Made by a program: the position numbers and the translations under genes. From positions 658,576,292 through 658,640,291 of the forward strand of contig NC_081414.1 in assembly GCF_030272615.1 (NCBI RefSeq): DNA of 64,000 nucleotides. Reading direction: 5' to 3'. Numbering within the stretch: position 1 is the stretch's first letter; the number at the start of each line of letters is the position of its first letter. The stretch comes from Cryptomeria japonica. Its lineage: Eukaryota > Streptophyta > Pinopsida > Cupressales > Cupressaceae. The notes under the pieces are model-generated. The model did no database searches. It was not told the origin of the DNA and saw only the letters and a list, made by a program, of their open reading frames with translations. This document shows positions 1 to 13,500 of this stretch, piece by piece.

Positions 1-3000
1 ATGAGGCAAACATAAAGGGCCAAGATCTGAAATGGGAAATGAGATCCTTACCAATAACAAAGGATATATTTAACTTCTCAAACAACCACTGCCAACATTC
101 ATAAGCATAACCACAATGTAGGAACAGGTGTGAAGAAGATTCTAAATTTTTGTTACAAAGGACACAAGGGAAAACAGCAGTAATACCAAGCCTGTCTAGT
201 CTCGTACCTGTAAGGACTCTGTCCTGAACTGCCAACCAAGCAAAGGCTCTAGCTTTAGGAAGACAAGCCGAATGCCAAAACAACTTATAAGGCCAAGATG
301 ATAAATCTTTAGCAACCATAAAAGAGTTGTAACCATCTTTAACAGTGTACTTACCAGAAATATTCTTTGTCCAAATAAGTTCATCCTCAGAATCAGAAAG
401 AAATACAATTCTATCCCCCAAAATCTTTTCAAAATCTAATTTCATGCTTTGATCAACATCTAAGAAATCAATCGACTTCCATCTAGCTAGCTTAAGGGGT
501 CCACTAGTCACAATTTCAAAATAATCTGCTACAAAAACACCCCAAAGGGAGGAAAGAATAGTGATCAGAGGAGACCAATCCTTAATATTCACCAAAGGTG
601 TGTGTCCATTCCATACTTCATCCCAGAATCTGACCTTTCTATCATTATGAACAATCCATGAGAGATGAGGCAAAATAACTGATCTACATTTACAAAGGAA
701 ATTCCAAATAGCAGAACCCGAAGGCAAATTTGAGACTTTAAAAATGTACTCTCTCGGTCCATTATTTAAATATTTGGCAAACATAATCTATGCCCATAAG
801 GAGCTAGGCTTGTCATATAATTTCCAAACCAACTTAGCACCTAAGGCTAAATTTTGATTTTCCAAACTCCGAATTCTTGTTCCCCCAAGTTCCTTAGGCA
901 AACATACCTTATCCCATGCAACTAAAGGGAGTTTCTTCATGCCATCTTTATTATTGTTCCAAAGAAAATCTCTAAGAGTATCCTGTAAACTAACAATAGC
1001 TGCTTTTGGAGACTTCACAACAGACATGAGATATATGGGAACAACATTCAAAACAGACTTGATGAGAACAATTTTACCCGCCAAAGTTAACCATCTATGA
1101 TTCCATGAGAGAATTCTTTTAGAAATGACCGAAATAATCTTATCCCCAAAACCAATCTTATCCTGTTTAACAAAGAAAGGAATCCCAAGGTAAGTACATG
1201 GAAGATTTCCAGTCTCAAATCCCCAAAATGATTGCAACCTATGTTGAACCAGTTGTGATGTATTAAGGAAAAAAATCTTTGATTTATCACCATTCACTTT
1301 CTGACCAGAAAACGATGCATAATTTTGTATTATTCCTTTAATCACTTTTGCCTCTACTAACGAAGCATGTCCAAACAACAGAGTATCATCTGCAAAGAGA
1401 CAATGAGAAATACTTTGGGGAATATTCTGAATCCTTATAACTTTCCAAAGCCCCCCCACTTTAGCAGCCCTAATAGCCCAACTAAAGGTTTCCGCTAGGA
1501 GAATAAACAAAAAGGGAGAAAGGGGATCTCCCTGTCTCAAACCCCTAGAGGAAGTGAAAAAACCACAAGGACAACCATTAATTAAAACTGAGAATCTTGC
1601 AGAAGAAATACATGCACGAATCCATTTGACCCAGGCCTTGGAAAAACCTAACTTCTCAAGAACAACACATAAAGCCCCCCACTCTACTCTATCATAAGCC
1701 TTCATCATGTCTAGTTTAAGTATCATGGCCAGGGTTCTTTGGGTGGAAATAGAATGCAGCACCTCATGTGCTACAATTGCACCCTCTGTCGTCTCCCTTC
1801 CGAGAAAAAAACCACCTTGCTCCAATGAAATGATCCTAGGTAGAATTTTTGCCAACCTAAGGGAAATTGCCTTCGTAAATATCTTATACAAAGTGTTACA
1901 TAAAGCAATGGGGCGGAAGTCAACAAATGTCTTAGTATCCTCTTTTTTAGGAATAATTGCAATCATTGTAGTATTAAGTTCTTTTAAAATAGACCTATTT
2001 CTCCTAGCTTCCTCGAGAGCCAATAAAACATCATTTCCCACAAAATCCCAACATTTCTGAAAAAATAAAGGAGTAAAACCATTTGGTCCCGAAGCTTTAT
2101 CCGGATTCATGGCAAAGACAACACTCTTAACTTCTTCTAAGGAAAAGGGAGACATCAACATCTTATTGTCTTCCAAAGATACTAAAGGAGGAATATTAGA
2201 TATAATATCATTGCTGAGATTTCCATTTTCCGAAGATAATAATGACTTAAAAAACCTAACTGCCTCTGAAGCAATGTCCTCTGGCTCTGTCAATAAATTA
2301 TCATTTTGACACTGAATACAAGATATTCTATTCTTACATCTTTTAATCTTAGTTGAAGAATGAAAAAAATTTGTGTTCCTGTCACCATCTGAAAGCCATA
2401 ACTCTCTAGATTTCTGTCTCCAATAGATTTCCTCTCTAGCTAACACCTCCTCAAGCTGTAATTTTAGTGACTTCAATTCAACAAAAACTTGTGGCACCAT
2501 ACCATGTTGAAGCACATGAGTATTAAGACACTCAATCATATCTTGAATCCTTTGTTTCTCCTGAAAAATGTTCTTAAAATGCGAGATATTCCATTCCCTA
2601 ATATTCAATTTCAAATAACTTAACTTCTTAGCAATCTGAAACATACGTGACCCAGAACAAAAAGGAGCAGAATTCCACCATTTCATAAGCATAGGCAAAA
2701 AGGAAGCATCCCTAAACCACATGGGCTCAAATTTAAATGGAGACTTACAAGAAGTCTTATCCTCAATAACTGAAAGGGAAATTGGAAAATGATCAGAACC
2801 CAAGATCGGTAGAATAGAGGAAAAGAATTCAAAATCTGAATCAATCCAATTTTTAGATAACAAAAACCGATCTAATCTCTCAGCAATCTGAGAAAAATCC
2901 GTTCTCATGTTTGTCCATGTGAAAACTTCATTCTGAGACTTACAATAAAAAAGGCTCATATCAGAAATGAAATCCCCAAAGTCATCCATAATCCTTTTTT

Positions 3001-3472
3001 TAGGGAAAACACCTCCTCTTTTCTCATCTAAATCAGTGATAGCATTAAAATCGTCCCTGAAGATAATAAAGGAACCATGTTTTAAGGGAGAAGAAATCCT
3101 CTTTAATTCACCCCATAACTTACTCTTCCCTTGAATACTTGACGGAGCATAAATGTTAAAAAGCCAGAATTTAACCTTCGAAATCTTGCTTATAACTAAA
3201 ACCAACATCCAATTTGTAGCAGATGCCACTAACTGTACCTCAATATTATAATTATTCCAAAGCAGTGCCAAACCTCCTGAAGCACCACAAGCTGGAGAAG
3301 AAAGAAAATTCCACCTTCTCCAAGATGAAAAAACCAAATCAGCAGACTCCTTTGACAACTTTGTTTCTTGCAACATAAAAATATCACACTTAATTAAGTC
3401 CATTTGGGACTTAATTAAGCGTCTCTTGTTAGGGGCATTTAAGCCCCTAACATTCCAAGAAATAATTCTCAT
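1..3472 (-). pseudogene. LINE ORF2: endonuclease, reverse transcriptase and zf-RVT, broken
   Basis: The first ATG of the frame is at 3472; the open frame runs slightly upstream to 3481 through a TTG. Order: APE-type endonuclease at the N terminus (IISWNVRGLN, then LQETK, later LDRFLLS and GSDHFPI), then reverse transcriptase with the block FRPIALCN, LKLDMMKAYDRVEW, the turn RGLRQGDPLSPFLF and the catalytic FADD. An in-frame TAG (788-790) interrupts the protein after about 894 residues. The same frame continues open through 787-1 with the zf-RVT region (LPKARAFAWLAVQDRVLTG, then CVLC and HLFLHC). The RT motifs are intact, so this copy is recent relative to its neighbours. It is inactive as it stands because of the TAG and the broken ORF1. 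Confidence 0.9.
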
Positions 3473-3477
3473 TGTCC

Positions 3478-5729
3478 TCAAGGGGAGGTCGAAGCTCCCC
3501 TCTTCCCATTAATTGGAGAATTTTTGCTTTCCCCAAAGCAACCTTGCAAATTACGTTTCACAGCCCCTGATCTTGTCACAGGAGGACTAGTCACAAATCT
3601 TTTACTCCTCTTTCTTTTTACACTTATTGGAGTTAGGCATGTTTTCTTAGGCCTACCAAGAGAGACCGAATGCCTCCCTTGCCCACCAGTAGGAGAAAGG
3701 GACAAAGTCTTTGAATTCTAGCATCAATTTCCATTTGAGTCTTAAGATTATTTGGAGGCCTACCTCTCCTACGAGAAACCACCGATGGTAAAAAAACCAG
3801 AGTTGTTTGGACAATTGGTAAACTCTTGCATGACTTTGGAGAAGCCAGGACAAATGGATTATCTTCAAAACCCAACTCTGTTGTAGCCAAAACCGCAAAA
3901 GGATTAGCAGATGCAAAAATTGGAAGGGTCGAGTTTATACCCCCCAAATCATTCTCAATCGAACAAACAACTCTATCAGTAATACCCTCATCCATTTGAT
4001 GTGCATGATTGTTAAAAATATCATTTACTTGCTGAACCAGATTCTCATCTGGCATAATAACAGGGACAACCTCTGATGAATTACTATTCCCTAAGGAAGA
4101 TTCATTAGCCATATTAATTTCAACATTCAGAGGGGAATTATTAGACACCAAATTCTTAATTTCCTAAACTAAAAAAGCATCATTAGGAAAACCTATGGCA
4201 GGTACCTGTTTAATAGTTTCCATATCAACCACTGCATTTTTATCTAAATTCACATTCTTTGAAGAATTGAAAACCTCCTTTTGAGTGCATGAAGACAAAT
4301 TGTCGCCCTTACCCTTTGTGTGATTATTTGGCATCTTAGGGCAATCTATCATCAATGAATGATCTACTCCATTCATCGAGGGATTACCATCCACTATACC
4401 CCCGTTATTAGAAAATGTCTTCAGTAAAGATGAAAGTGAGACCGAACCCGAAGTGTGAACATTGGGTTTCCCAGAACTACGACACAATAAATTATTTTCA
4501 AGATTAATGTGACCTGTTTCTACCAATTTATGTGAAGAGACATTTCCACATCCTTCAACCGAAGGTCCCGCCGACAAACTATCTTTATTAAGGGATTTAG
4601 GGACAGAGCCAACAACCTGCTAGTTTTTCTTAAAATCCATAAGTAACAGAACATCCAAAAGTAAAGGAGACTTAAGAAGCTCCATATCTAATTTCTCAAT
4701 TGACTGGTGCCAAATACCATCATGAGACTTGATATTACAAGTACGGGGGCAAACATTATTAGGGTTAATAAGAACACAAATTTTTACCAGAACCTCCCCA
4801 TCCACAAAGTCCATTTTAGATGTTAAAAAAGTTCCAATAGTATTTCCAATTTTCTCAAGAACATCTGGATCCATAAATTCAAAAGGAATTTTAGGTAAAC
4901 CAAACCAGAAAGGAATAAGTTTCGAACTAGACCAAGAAGGAACAAAAAAAGGTTTCCAAGCCGCAATTGAAATTAAATGTTTTCCAAACCAATGATGCGA
5001 AGTTCTTAATACCTCATCTCTGAAAGAAGGAGAACCAAAGACAATAATAGAAGCATTCGCAGACAATAATTGAAAATAATGCATATCCCCCCATCTTTTT
5101 TACAATTTATGATAAAGCTTTAACAAACTAATTTGATCACCCCAAATTTCCCCAGAAATAGCATTCATATGCAAACAATTCGCTTTCTTATCGACATAGG
5201 AACCCAAAAGATCAATACAAGGGATAGGAGCCCAAACTTGTGATGAAGAAACCCCCGGCAGAATAGGATCAGAAGGTATCTTACTTACCTTTTCCAGACT
5301 AGCTTCCTTGAGGTTCACATTTACCTTATTTCCCACCTGCTGTGAAGAAACAGAAACCCTAGCCACAGTCTCTTTATTTGCCAAGCCAACAACCCTAGCA
5401 AAAGTTTGCTAATTGCCTAGATCCAAAGACCATTTCCTTGAAAAGCCTTTGAATTGCTTCTCAGAATTCCCTTGATTCGCACCATTATTAAAATGCTCTT
5501 GAGTGAATCTCCTTCCATTGTTATTCTGCCTCCATGCCACACTTCGTCTATTCCCAAAGAAGCCTTGAAAGTATTTTGAAGCTGGCTGAAAAACCTTGTT
5601 ATTTTGGCTCCGGTTTACCTGTATTGCCATGTCCTTCCATATGTCGTTCGTGTAGACCCACTGCGGAACATGAGGCGGGTCTTCCCAGCCCACATCCGCC
5701 CATGAACCCAAATGTCCTCTATCAGTCAT
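3478..5729 (-). pseudogene. LINE ORF1 (DUF4283-type nucleic-acid-binding protein), broken
   Basis: Five successive open pieces in one direction (5729-5409, 5384-5100, 5084-4620, 4577-4164, 4151-3633) read as one protein interrupted by stops at 5409 (TAG), 5100 (TAA), 4620 (TAG) and 4164 (TAG); the last piece (3705-3478) is in another frame. The piece at 5084-4620 has the DUF4283 pattern seen in plant LINE ORF1 proteins (FVPSWSSSKLIPFWFGLP and IPFEFMDPDVLEKIGN). The C-terminal part is Ser/Asn-rich and ends in a basic tail. ORF1 proteins package LINE RNA. Three of four in-frame stops are TAG, consistent with CAG to TAG decay. Confidence 0.8.
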
Positions 5730-6660
5730 ATCCGATCACTGTATTAACAACAATAAACTCTTGATCTTATAGACTGCAACCTCTATTTTCAATGACTGAA
5801 ACTGTGGTCTTCAAACCCTCTGGACTGCTATGAACAAATAGTGAACTACGATCCTCCTGATGCCATTAAACATAATCTGTACCCTCAATACTTTGCTTCC
5901 ATATTGCAGATCTTCAGGTGGTGTTGACTACCTCCAGGTTGGGGCGGGTTCCAGGTGTCTAGATTCGGATCTACACTCAGAATAAGATTGCAACTCAAAT
6001 CTGCAATGGATGGAGTATTTGTTGTCCTAATCTGTTACTTCACAGTGTCAAGATGACTGTATCTCCTAAAGATGGTGCTAGACTATTGGGATCTACTGAC
6101 TCAGCTAGATTCACAGAAGTATTGTAATCGATCTGAATGCCAAGGTTGCCCTTCCGATTCCCACACTCTGTTTATGCGAAAAATTAACTCAGATCTAAGA
6201 TCTGTAGTCGAGAAATAAATTGAACGATGTTGCAGAGGGCAAAGGAAGGCAGCATCGGGCAGAAGTAGGTGCAAATTGTCCCCTCTCAGCCTGTTGTTCC
6301 TTGAATGATGATGGAAAGTGGCTTCAATCTATTGCAATTCGTTCTTTAATGCTAGGACAAAATCTCCTTAAATGCCTGCTACAACTCACTCTAGGTCTGA
6401 TAGTAAGGTTGCTTCAATGTCTGCTACAATTCGCACCAAGGCCGCTGATAATTTCGCCCACAATCTACTTCAAAACCTGGTTAAAATGTCTTCCAAGTTC
6501 GCTCAAATCAGGCCTCCCAAGTTGGCTTCAATGAGTTGATCAGAAATTCGCTCCGGAATCGAGAAAAACGGAAGCAGAGTGCCTAGTTTCAGCAGAGGAG
6601 TTCCCGTCCAAGGCTGCAATCACCGCTTGCGCTATGCTTGCGATCTCCCCCATTTTTAAG
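5730..6660 (-). other. LINE 5' leader, non-coding
   Basis: Non-coding sequence between ORF1 and the apparent 5' end of the LINE. It contains short open frames on both strands with no recognisable domain. It should hold the element's internal Pol II promoter, but no specific motif could be assigned. Confidence 0.5.
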
Positions 6661-8595
6661 TATAGTTTTCAATATAGAATAAAATATAGCATATTATGTA
6701 AATTAAGCTGCTTTAGCATTCAAGTAGTTTGATTTACCAATATATATCAGCCATAATACCTCCCCATCAACTATAAGGTTTTAAGCATGCGCATATCATT
6801 ATTAGTCCTTTAAGAACAAGAATCTCCTCATAAGCAATTCCCATACAAGCCCTCCCTTGCTTCATTCAATAGGCTGAGTCGCCTTATTTTATTCTCATGC
6901 ACACACCCATAAAAGTTCGCAATTTCAATTTTTTTCTGACAACCCAACTTGACTTATAGTTTCTTTTATCGCATTAGTTGCAACCTGAACACGTTACAAT
7001 AAATTTCACCATCTTGTAGAACTTTATGGGAGTAAGTGTATCCTCGAACTTAAGATATGTCTTTAAGTATCTTGAAGAGGCAATATACAAGAAAAACTAT
7101 TCTATAACCAGCAATTTCTATTCTATTCAGTTGCTCAACACATTAAGATTTTTTAACTTCATCATATCATATTCTAGAAGAAAAAACCATTTCTTTATCA
7201 TAAATATAGTGAAACGAGAGTTTTAAGAGTTCCAGAAGTAGCCATTTTACTTTTTCGCTTTTCTAAATTCATCATGTCACCATCTTGTATACCGAAGTTT
7301 CCAATCTGTCCCCTAGATCCCTCGTAAGGGATTAGAATGTTATATAATGAATTGCTGATGATGTGAAGTTCCCATATTAAAGTATCAATGCAGTGAATTG
7401 TTACTTGTGGACATGATGAGTTCAATTTCCATTCAATAGACACAATCGATGAGTATAATAGTTGATCAGACTAATGAATTTCCATGAAGTCATAATTGCC
7501 TCTCACAACAAAGGAGGCCAAGGTGTGAATGCAACAAATCATTAAAAATTGAGAACCCTGAAGTTCTTGATTGAAAGATCGAGGAAAATCTTCTGCTTCC
7601 TCCCCTTCCTCACCCCCCTGAACCATTCTTCCCTTCCAATGCAGTATGGAATTCCAACATGGTAGGCATTGAACCTACCACAGAAACTAATTAGTCATTG
7701 AAATACTCCCACTGAACCAAGCCATTTACCAATCCAACCTTTTTATTTGGCATAGATGGGTAGTAGCCAACAGAAATTATATTTCCAACACTGAACACTG
7801 AATGATTCAGAAAGTATTTTCATTCCCAGAAATGATTCCCAACACTGAGCCAACTTTCCAAACACAGAACACCACCAAACACTGATGAGTGAACCAACCA
7901 ACTAGAGAACCAACTGAACAGATATATTGATTGGATTTATCTTCAAGCTACAGATTTGTACTGTCAGATGAAGATCTATCTCTGATACAGTTAAAAAGAC
8001 CAGACTATCAGATATATAAAGCATCTATATTCATAATATACATGTAACACAATTCGTTAGGGGGTGATCCCTGCAAGCGGAATTATCATAAATTTAGATA
8101 AAAAGGTAATTTTTTCCAAAAGGCATATTATTAGTTAAGTGGGCCAAAAAGCAGTTGTGAAGAGCAAAGACTATTGGTAAATGACCAACAAAGAAGAATA
8201 GAAAAGATCATGCATAACCCTTACAACCGTGCCTCACCCATTTTGACATAAGTTGGCAATATCCAATAACTAAGATGCTTAGTATTCAAATTACTAACAG
8301 TGTACAGTTTTGCGTTTGTTCCTATGCCATGGCTGATCATTAGCATACACCATTGCTGTCTTTTTTATATTCTTGAGCAATAATACTGGTGGATTTTTTA
8401 CAGGCCATAACCAGGTCTCTTAGATTTGTGATCCTTCTGTGGTATGATGTATCCTCGAACCATAGGATCATTGGATGCAATGGTAAGCATCCATTTCAAA
8501 CTATAGTGCATCAACAGATGCATAGAAATATACAATGATCAGCTGGCAGAGATGAAAAAATGTTTCTTTTACAATTACTGACTATGGCATGCCAG
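6661..8595. other. Intergenic sequence downstream of the plastid-protein gene
   Basis: AT-rich sequence with no ORF of credible composition, no RNA gene and no clear repeat. The 3' UTR and poly(A) site of the gene ending at 8596 (minus strand) must lie here, but no poly(A) signal could be assigned with confidence. Confidence 0.5.
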
Positions 8596-8724
8596 TTAGA
8601 CTGGTTCCTTCTCCTTTTTCTCTGCTTCTTCAAGCTTGCTCAGCCCTCCAACTTTCCTTTCTATTTCCTGAATTAACTCCTCTCTCAAAAGTTCCTCCCT
8701 TGCTGATGCTTCATCCTGTTCTTC
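8596..8724 (-). CDS. Exon 5 (terminal) of the plastid membrane protein gene
   Basis: Starts after acceptor TTGCAG (8725) and ends with TAA at 8598-8596; 42 codons plus stop. Highly charged Glu/Lys heptad-like sequence (ELLREELIQEIERKVGGL), likely a helical tail exposed to stroma or lumen. Confidence 0.82.
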   Translation of the reverse strand, partial: EEQDEASAREELLREELIQEIERKVGGLSKLEEAEKKEKEPV

Positions 8725-8750
8725 CTGCAATTTGATCATAGCTACACTGA

Positions 8751-8768
8751 TGTTATATATATATATAT
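8751..8768. repeat. AT dinucleotide microsatellite in intron 4
   Basis: About eight TA units followed 30 bp later by a TATG/TG-rich stretch (8790-8840). Ordinary intronic microsatellite. Confidence 0.75.
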
Positions 8769-8999
8769 AGAAATAGTGTTATACTCCTTGAGTATATGTA
8801 TATATGTGTGTGTATGTATAAATATGCACATATGCTTATAATTTTTTTGATTCCACAGACCAGAAGGACTAAAGGTCAACATCCAAATAATCAATCTGTC
8901 AAGAGATTACGATGATAGTACAACAGCTTTCTGACTTATAGAATGTTTCAAATTATATCCATTATAGAACAGATGCAAGACTTAAATTGTATTCCTCAC

Positions 9000-9071
9000 C
9001 TTCTCATACATCCAGTTTTGAGATCCATCTCCACCATCTTTTCGGTATGGATCACCATCATAAAATGGGTC
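9000..9071 (-). CDS. Exon 4 of the plastid membrane protein gene
   Basis: 72 bp, phase 0 at both ends, between acceptor GTGTAG and donor GTGAGG. Encodes DPFYDGDPYRKDGGDG and SQNWMYEK, an acidic, Gly/Tyr-rich linker directly after the membrane span. Confidence 0.82.
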
Positions 9072-9283
9072 CTACACAAAATATCCTTATTTGTTATTTT
9101 CTCAAAATTCACAAATTAACAAAGACTTGAATATACGTAAATTCATTATGATGAACATGGTGATTCATATGTAGGTTGGGAATGAAATGGATTCATCCAT
9201 GCTCTGTAACAGAAACAAAAAACTAAATATAGTGCTAGTGCAAATGTTTCCAACAAAGAAGAGCCTCATTCAAGTCAACTTAC

Positions 9284-9339
9284 TTTCATAGATCCAAAAA
9301 CACAGCATCCCCAGATGGTGAAACATATATAAAAAGTAT
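9284..9339 (-). CDS. Exon 3 of the plastid membrane protein gene
   Basis: 56 bp between acceptor TTTACAG (9340) and donor GTAAGT (9283). It completes the codon begun in exon 2 and encodes the hydrophobic span (TFYICFTIWGCCVFGSMK). In any other frame it has a stop, so the phase-1 join to exon 2 is required. Confidence 0.8.
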
Positions 9340-10419
9340 CTGTAAACATAAAAGTGATATGTTTAGTGACAAAGGTGATACAATGAAAGCAACTTATCAA
9401 TAATCATAAAATAAAAGGAATTAAAATTGGTTTACACGTTACTGTCAGAAAGACTAAGAAATTTCATAGAAGAATAAAAGAATATAATAGCATCAATTAG
9501 TTTGCATCCAACCACAAGTAATGCATATACAAACACTTTACATTATTGCAGTGAGCATCGAAACAAATAAACATTACCTCAATTATGATTCTAAAGATTT
9601 TAGGCCTATCTCCCTCTGTGATATAGTTGTACAAGATCAACTTAAAGATGATCAATAACAGGCTCAAAACTGTTGCTCCCAAAGCTGATTTATGAAGAGC
9701 ATGATGTTTTGGTAAAGGAAAACAAACAAGTTATAACTGATGGGTTTGTAATGACTCATGAGATTAAGCTCTCTGGAAACATGTGATATTTTATTAGGAT
9801 TGAACTGCATAGTTTTTGAGTAGAACTCATTAACCCATATTTTATGAGTAGTGGTTTACAACTCATCTCCCACCCATCTCTCATGAGTATGAAAGTTCCA
9901 CTTAAGCATTTATTGGATCAAAATGATGCTCACAAGGGTGAAGCATCAGGAATTCCCCAGAGGTAACCCATCCCAGTTAAGGATGAAGCATGTGCCAAGA
10001 ACTGCAAAGGTAAGACTTACTGCGTGGAATTTCTATCACAAGATGTTATTGTAAGGAAACAGTACTTTTGGCTACTCCAGGGGGAGGAGACTAAGACTAA
10101 ATAAGGTATGAATAGAATTCTTCTTGATTTTTGAATACCATAATCTATGGGGGAGGATTCTATTGGATGGTGTCACAAGGGACTAGAGAATATTCTTCGG
10201 TGGTTGGATACCAAAAGCTTATAGGAGTTATCTTCATAAAATACCTAGTCTATCAATTGGCTTTCTAACATTGGCCTTTCCAAAAGAATCAATTTGAGAT
10301 TAATTTACTTTAGAAATGACAATCCTTTTTTTATCTTTAAAAAATGATTATCACAGATAAATGATCTTTGATTCCGAATCCTCAAATCCCAGTTCCCTCC
10401 CTCTCTACCTCCTTTTTTG

Positions 10420-10530
10420 TAGAGAATTTCTTCCCTCTCTATCCTTGTGTTTCCTTGCTTTCCTTCCCTCTCTATCCTTGTGTTTCCTTTTTTGTAGAGA
10501 ATTTCTTCCCTCTCTATATTCTTAGCTTTT
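10420..10530. repeat. Short pyrimidine-rich tandem duplication
   Basis: The strings TTTTTTGTAGAGAATTTC and CTTCCCTCTCTATCCTTGTG recur two to three times within about 110 bp, interleaved. Likely replication slippage in a CT-rich tract. Confidence 0.65.
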
Positions 10531-13500
10531 TATACATCCTTATCCAAAAAAACACACTTAGTGGGAAGAGATATATAAAAATATGTAAGCACTTGTGATA
10601 CTAAATAACAATAGTACAAGAAATCCACCAATTAGAAATCTTCATGCTACTACCTCCAAACAATAAAAAATGGGAAACCATCTTTGCTAACTTTGAACCA
10701 ATATACTTAATACATCTAAGCATAACAAACAAATTCTATTAGAGGTGGATAGAGTCACCCAAATGTCAAAATTCATTCCATGTTGCATGACTTGTAAAAC
10801 AAAAAATATTGTAGATTCCTATTTCTTCAAAGTCTTCATTATGGCCTGTTGCAAATATGAGCTTGTGTTGTCATTGATGTCAAACTTGTTGATCTAGATA
10901 TGTAACTTGGTGATATCCTTGGTCCGGATGTGGTCTAGAGTAGTGCAGTAACAATAGATTAGTTCAGTGGTCATGTTGGAGATTGATAGCGGTCACCTAA
11001 GATGGTATATCAAGCTGTAATATAGCTTTTTTGGAGCTTCAAAGATGATCTTAGTAGTTCGTAGTTGGTGTTGGTTAAGTGTGACTGTTCCAATGAACAA
11101 TCTGTTAGAGTTCGTTCAAATTTTGGTCCACATTATGATGCATATATTTCATGAGTTCTTGTGGTCGGGGTATGATGTTGGTGGATGCAAATGCATGATA
11201 TATTCCAGTTTTCAGATTCTCATTTGGTCTACAATTGGAGTTAGGTCGATTTGAGTTCAGGTTTGTACAGTGACAGTGTACAAGAATGTGTTGCATTTCT
11301 CTGCCTTCAGGTATTTTGATGATGTGGTTTGATGATTTGGATTTGTTGATATCAAGTGATGCTATGTTGAGCATCCGCAAGTGTTTTTGGTGGTTCGCAT
11401 TGTAATTTGAGTAAGTTGAGTTGGTGTGTCTTAACTATTTTATCACTTGGAACCGACCTATGATGTTTTGGTCCATGTAGTAGCGTGCAGAATTATAGGA
11501 GTTGTTTTGAAATGATTTGGAAGGTGTCCCGACATGGTTTGATGCCTCACACATTTCACTTTGCCTTCTACATTGCCTTGAAGATTGTTTTTGGGTAAAC
11601 TGTTTTGATCCAACACATTACATCTAATTAGGCCAACCTAATTGATGTTACTTTGATTGCAAATGGTATATAAGGGATGAAAGCATTTTGGAGATGTATG
11701 CATGAGTTGTGTGTGTTGTGCAAAGTGAATGTGAAGTTGTGCAAAGGTTCGCAAGTACGATAGAGCAATAATGAAGGCAGTTTCATATGTGTTTTAACTG
11801 TGAACTGTAATCAACACATTTGCTTGCAGTTCAATCATATTGATGCATCTCTTTCAAATATAATGTATCTCGCCCTGAAGAAACGATCTTTAGTGTCCGC
11901 AAGTCTTTTCTGTATCTTGCCTTGAGGTTGTGTGCCTCAATCTTGCAAGTCCACATCAAGGGCAGTGAGCTCCTTGGTCTTGAGCCTAAAACATTGTAAC
12001 CTTTTTTTTCATATGGTGAGATAGTTCTCACCATGGTTTTTCCCTCATTGGGTTTTCCACGTAAAATCTTGGTGTTCATGTGTGATTGCTATTATGTTTT
12101 TCAGTTCTTTACTTCTGCACATGTGGTAAACAAAATGAATGATAATTGATTGGTTAAATTGATTTAGTTTTAATATGTGCTGATTCACCTCCTCCGCCCC
12201 ACCCCCTCTTAGCATCTGGAAGTGTTCAACATGGCTATCCCAAGAACACTATGTGTGCCAAGAACTCCAATTTCCTTAGAAATTCTAAAAGTACTTCTTC
12301 AAGAATCTTTAACTCAATAAACTTTCAGCATATGAGAGACCGCCCAAAACTTGATAATTTGATAAAAGCATAAACCAAATTACATTGGATATGTTGAGAT
12401 CACATGAGAGAAAAACAATGTCTTTGGAAAGTAAATTTCAATTTTTATGGTTCTCATGCAATAACAAGGTGCTCTCATTCATTATAATAAGTCCAATAAA
12501 ATAAATGTATAAAATAAACATGAAATGAGCATAATCAGAAGAAAAACTATATTTAGACTAGCCTCAAATCCCAAATCATCTAAATTTGGTGAGAAGATAG
12601 AAGAATTCAACCCAAAAATATAATTATTCACAAGAAGACACCAAAATATTGGTTGTTATTCACTATAAGTTAATGAATTAGTGTGCATAAACTGAAATTA
12701 GCATAGCATTAAATACACTAATAATCTGTGAAAGATTTCAAAAAAAAGTACAACCACACTCAACTAAATCCTCCCAAAGTATGTAGATCACAGTTGCAAG
12801 ATTCAGACTTGGCTTAGACACAGCAAGTTGTTTTTTGACACAAACTCAAACTCAACCAAGACTCAACAAATTTAAAAAACCATGAAATATTAAATATTTC
12901 TTAACGAGTTAAAACTATTACCTTGCACCCTCCACTAAATAAACTGTCATGCCCCCGCTGTAAGACCTTCTCACACTATTCTAAAAAGAAAATAATATAA
13001 TAAAAATTAGCTGTGTGTCTATCAGCAGAAAATTGCCTTATCCATAAGACTTCCCAATTTTCTACTATCTAGGCCGACCTCCACATAAAAGAATTCCTTT
13101 CCCTAATTGGCAAACTTGCATACCTTAACAGATCACTAAACAAACAATTTCCAAGGGACACATTAGATTAAGAGACCAACGATTTCCTTGAGGCAGCGAT
13201 TCCAACCAGAAATAAAGTGGGCTGAAAATAATAAGGAGTGGGCTGAAAATAATAAGGATCGGATAAGGTTATTAATTTAAGCTGTGGATTAATCTCCCAA
13301 GTGGTGCGATCCACTAATGGTTAGTTAAGAGTTAGGAACACAAAGCCAAAGGACATCCCTTTTGCAAATAGACATACCTTTTTGTCCGCCAATGAGAAGA
13401 TATAAGTTCCAATATTAAACTCCAAATGAAGACATCAAAGAGGATCAGATCTGACATAGATAGCCAGATTTAGGCATACAAAGGTTTTATCTTATAACTG

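Larger units (their letters stand above)
1..6660 (-). mobile_element. L1-type LINE retrotransposon, 3' end beyond the window edge
   Basis: Minus-strand non-LTR element. Reading right to left there is a non-coding leader (about 6660-5730), a broken ORF1 (5729-3478) and a broken ORF2 (3472 down to 1) with endonuclease, reverse transcriptase and zf-RVT region. ORF1 and ORF2 are separated by only a few bases. The 3' UTR and tail would lie left of position 1. The right boundary is approximate: on the minus strand the leader seems to begin just before a GGGGGAGATCG stretch near 6655, a common plant LINE 5' start. I could not identify a target-site duplication because the other end is outside. It lies downstream of the 3' end of the plastid-protein gene at 8596 and is not part of it. 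Confidence 0.88.

Noticed and set aside
3478-3481. Start of LINE ORF2 at 3481
   Set aside because: The codon there is TTG; the first ATG in frame is at 3472.
9497-9682. Hydrophobic open frame (SLLLIIFKLI) on the minus strand as an additional exon of the plastid gene
   Set aside because: Including it shifts exon 3 into a frame with a TGA. Direct joining of exon 2 to exon 3 keeps one clean frame, so this is intron sequence.
10368-10598. 76-codon plus-strand ORF with FFPLYPCVS repeats
   Set aside because: Peptide repeats arise from a CT-rich tandem DNA duplication; no other sign of coding.
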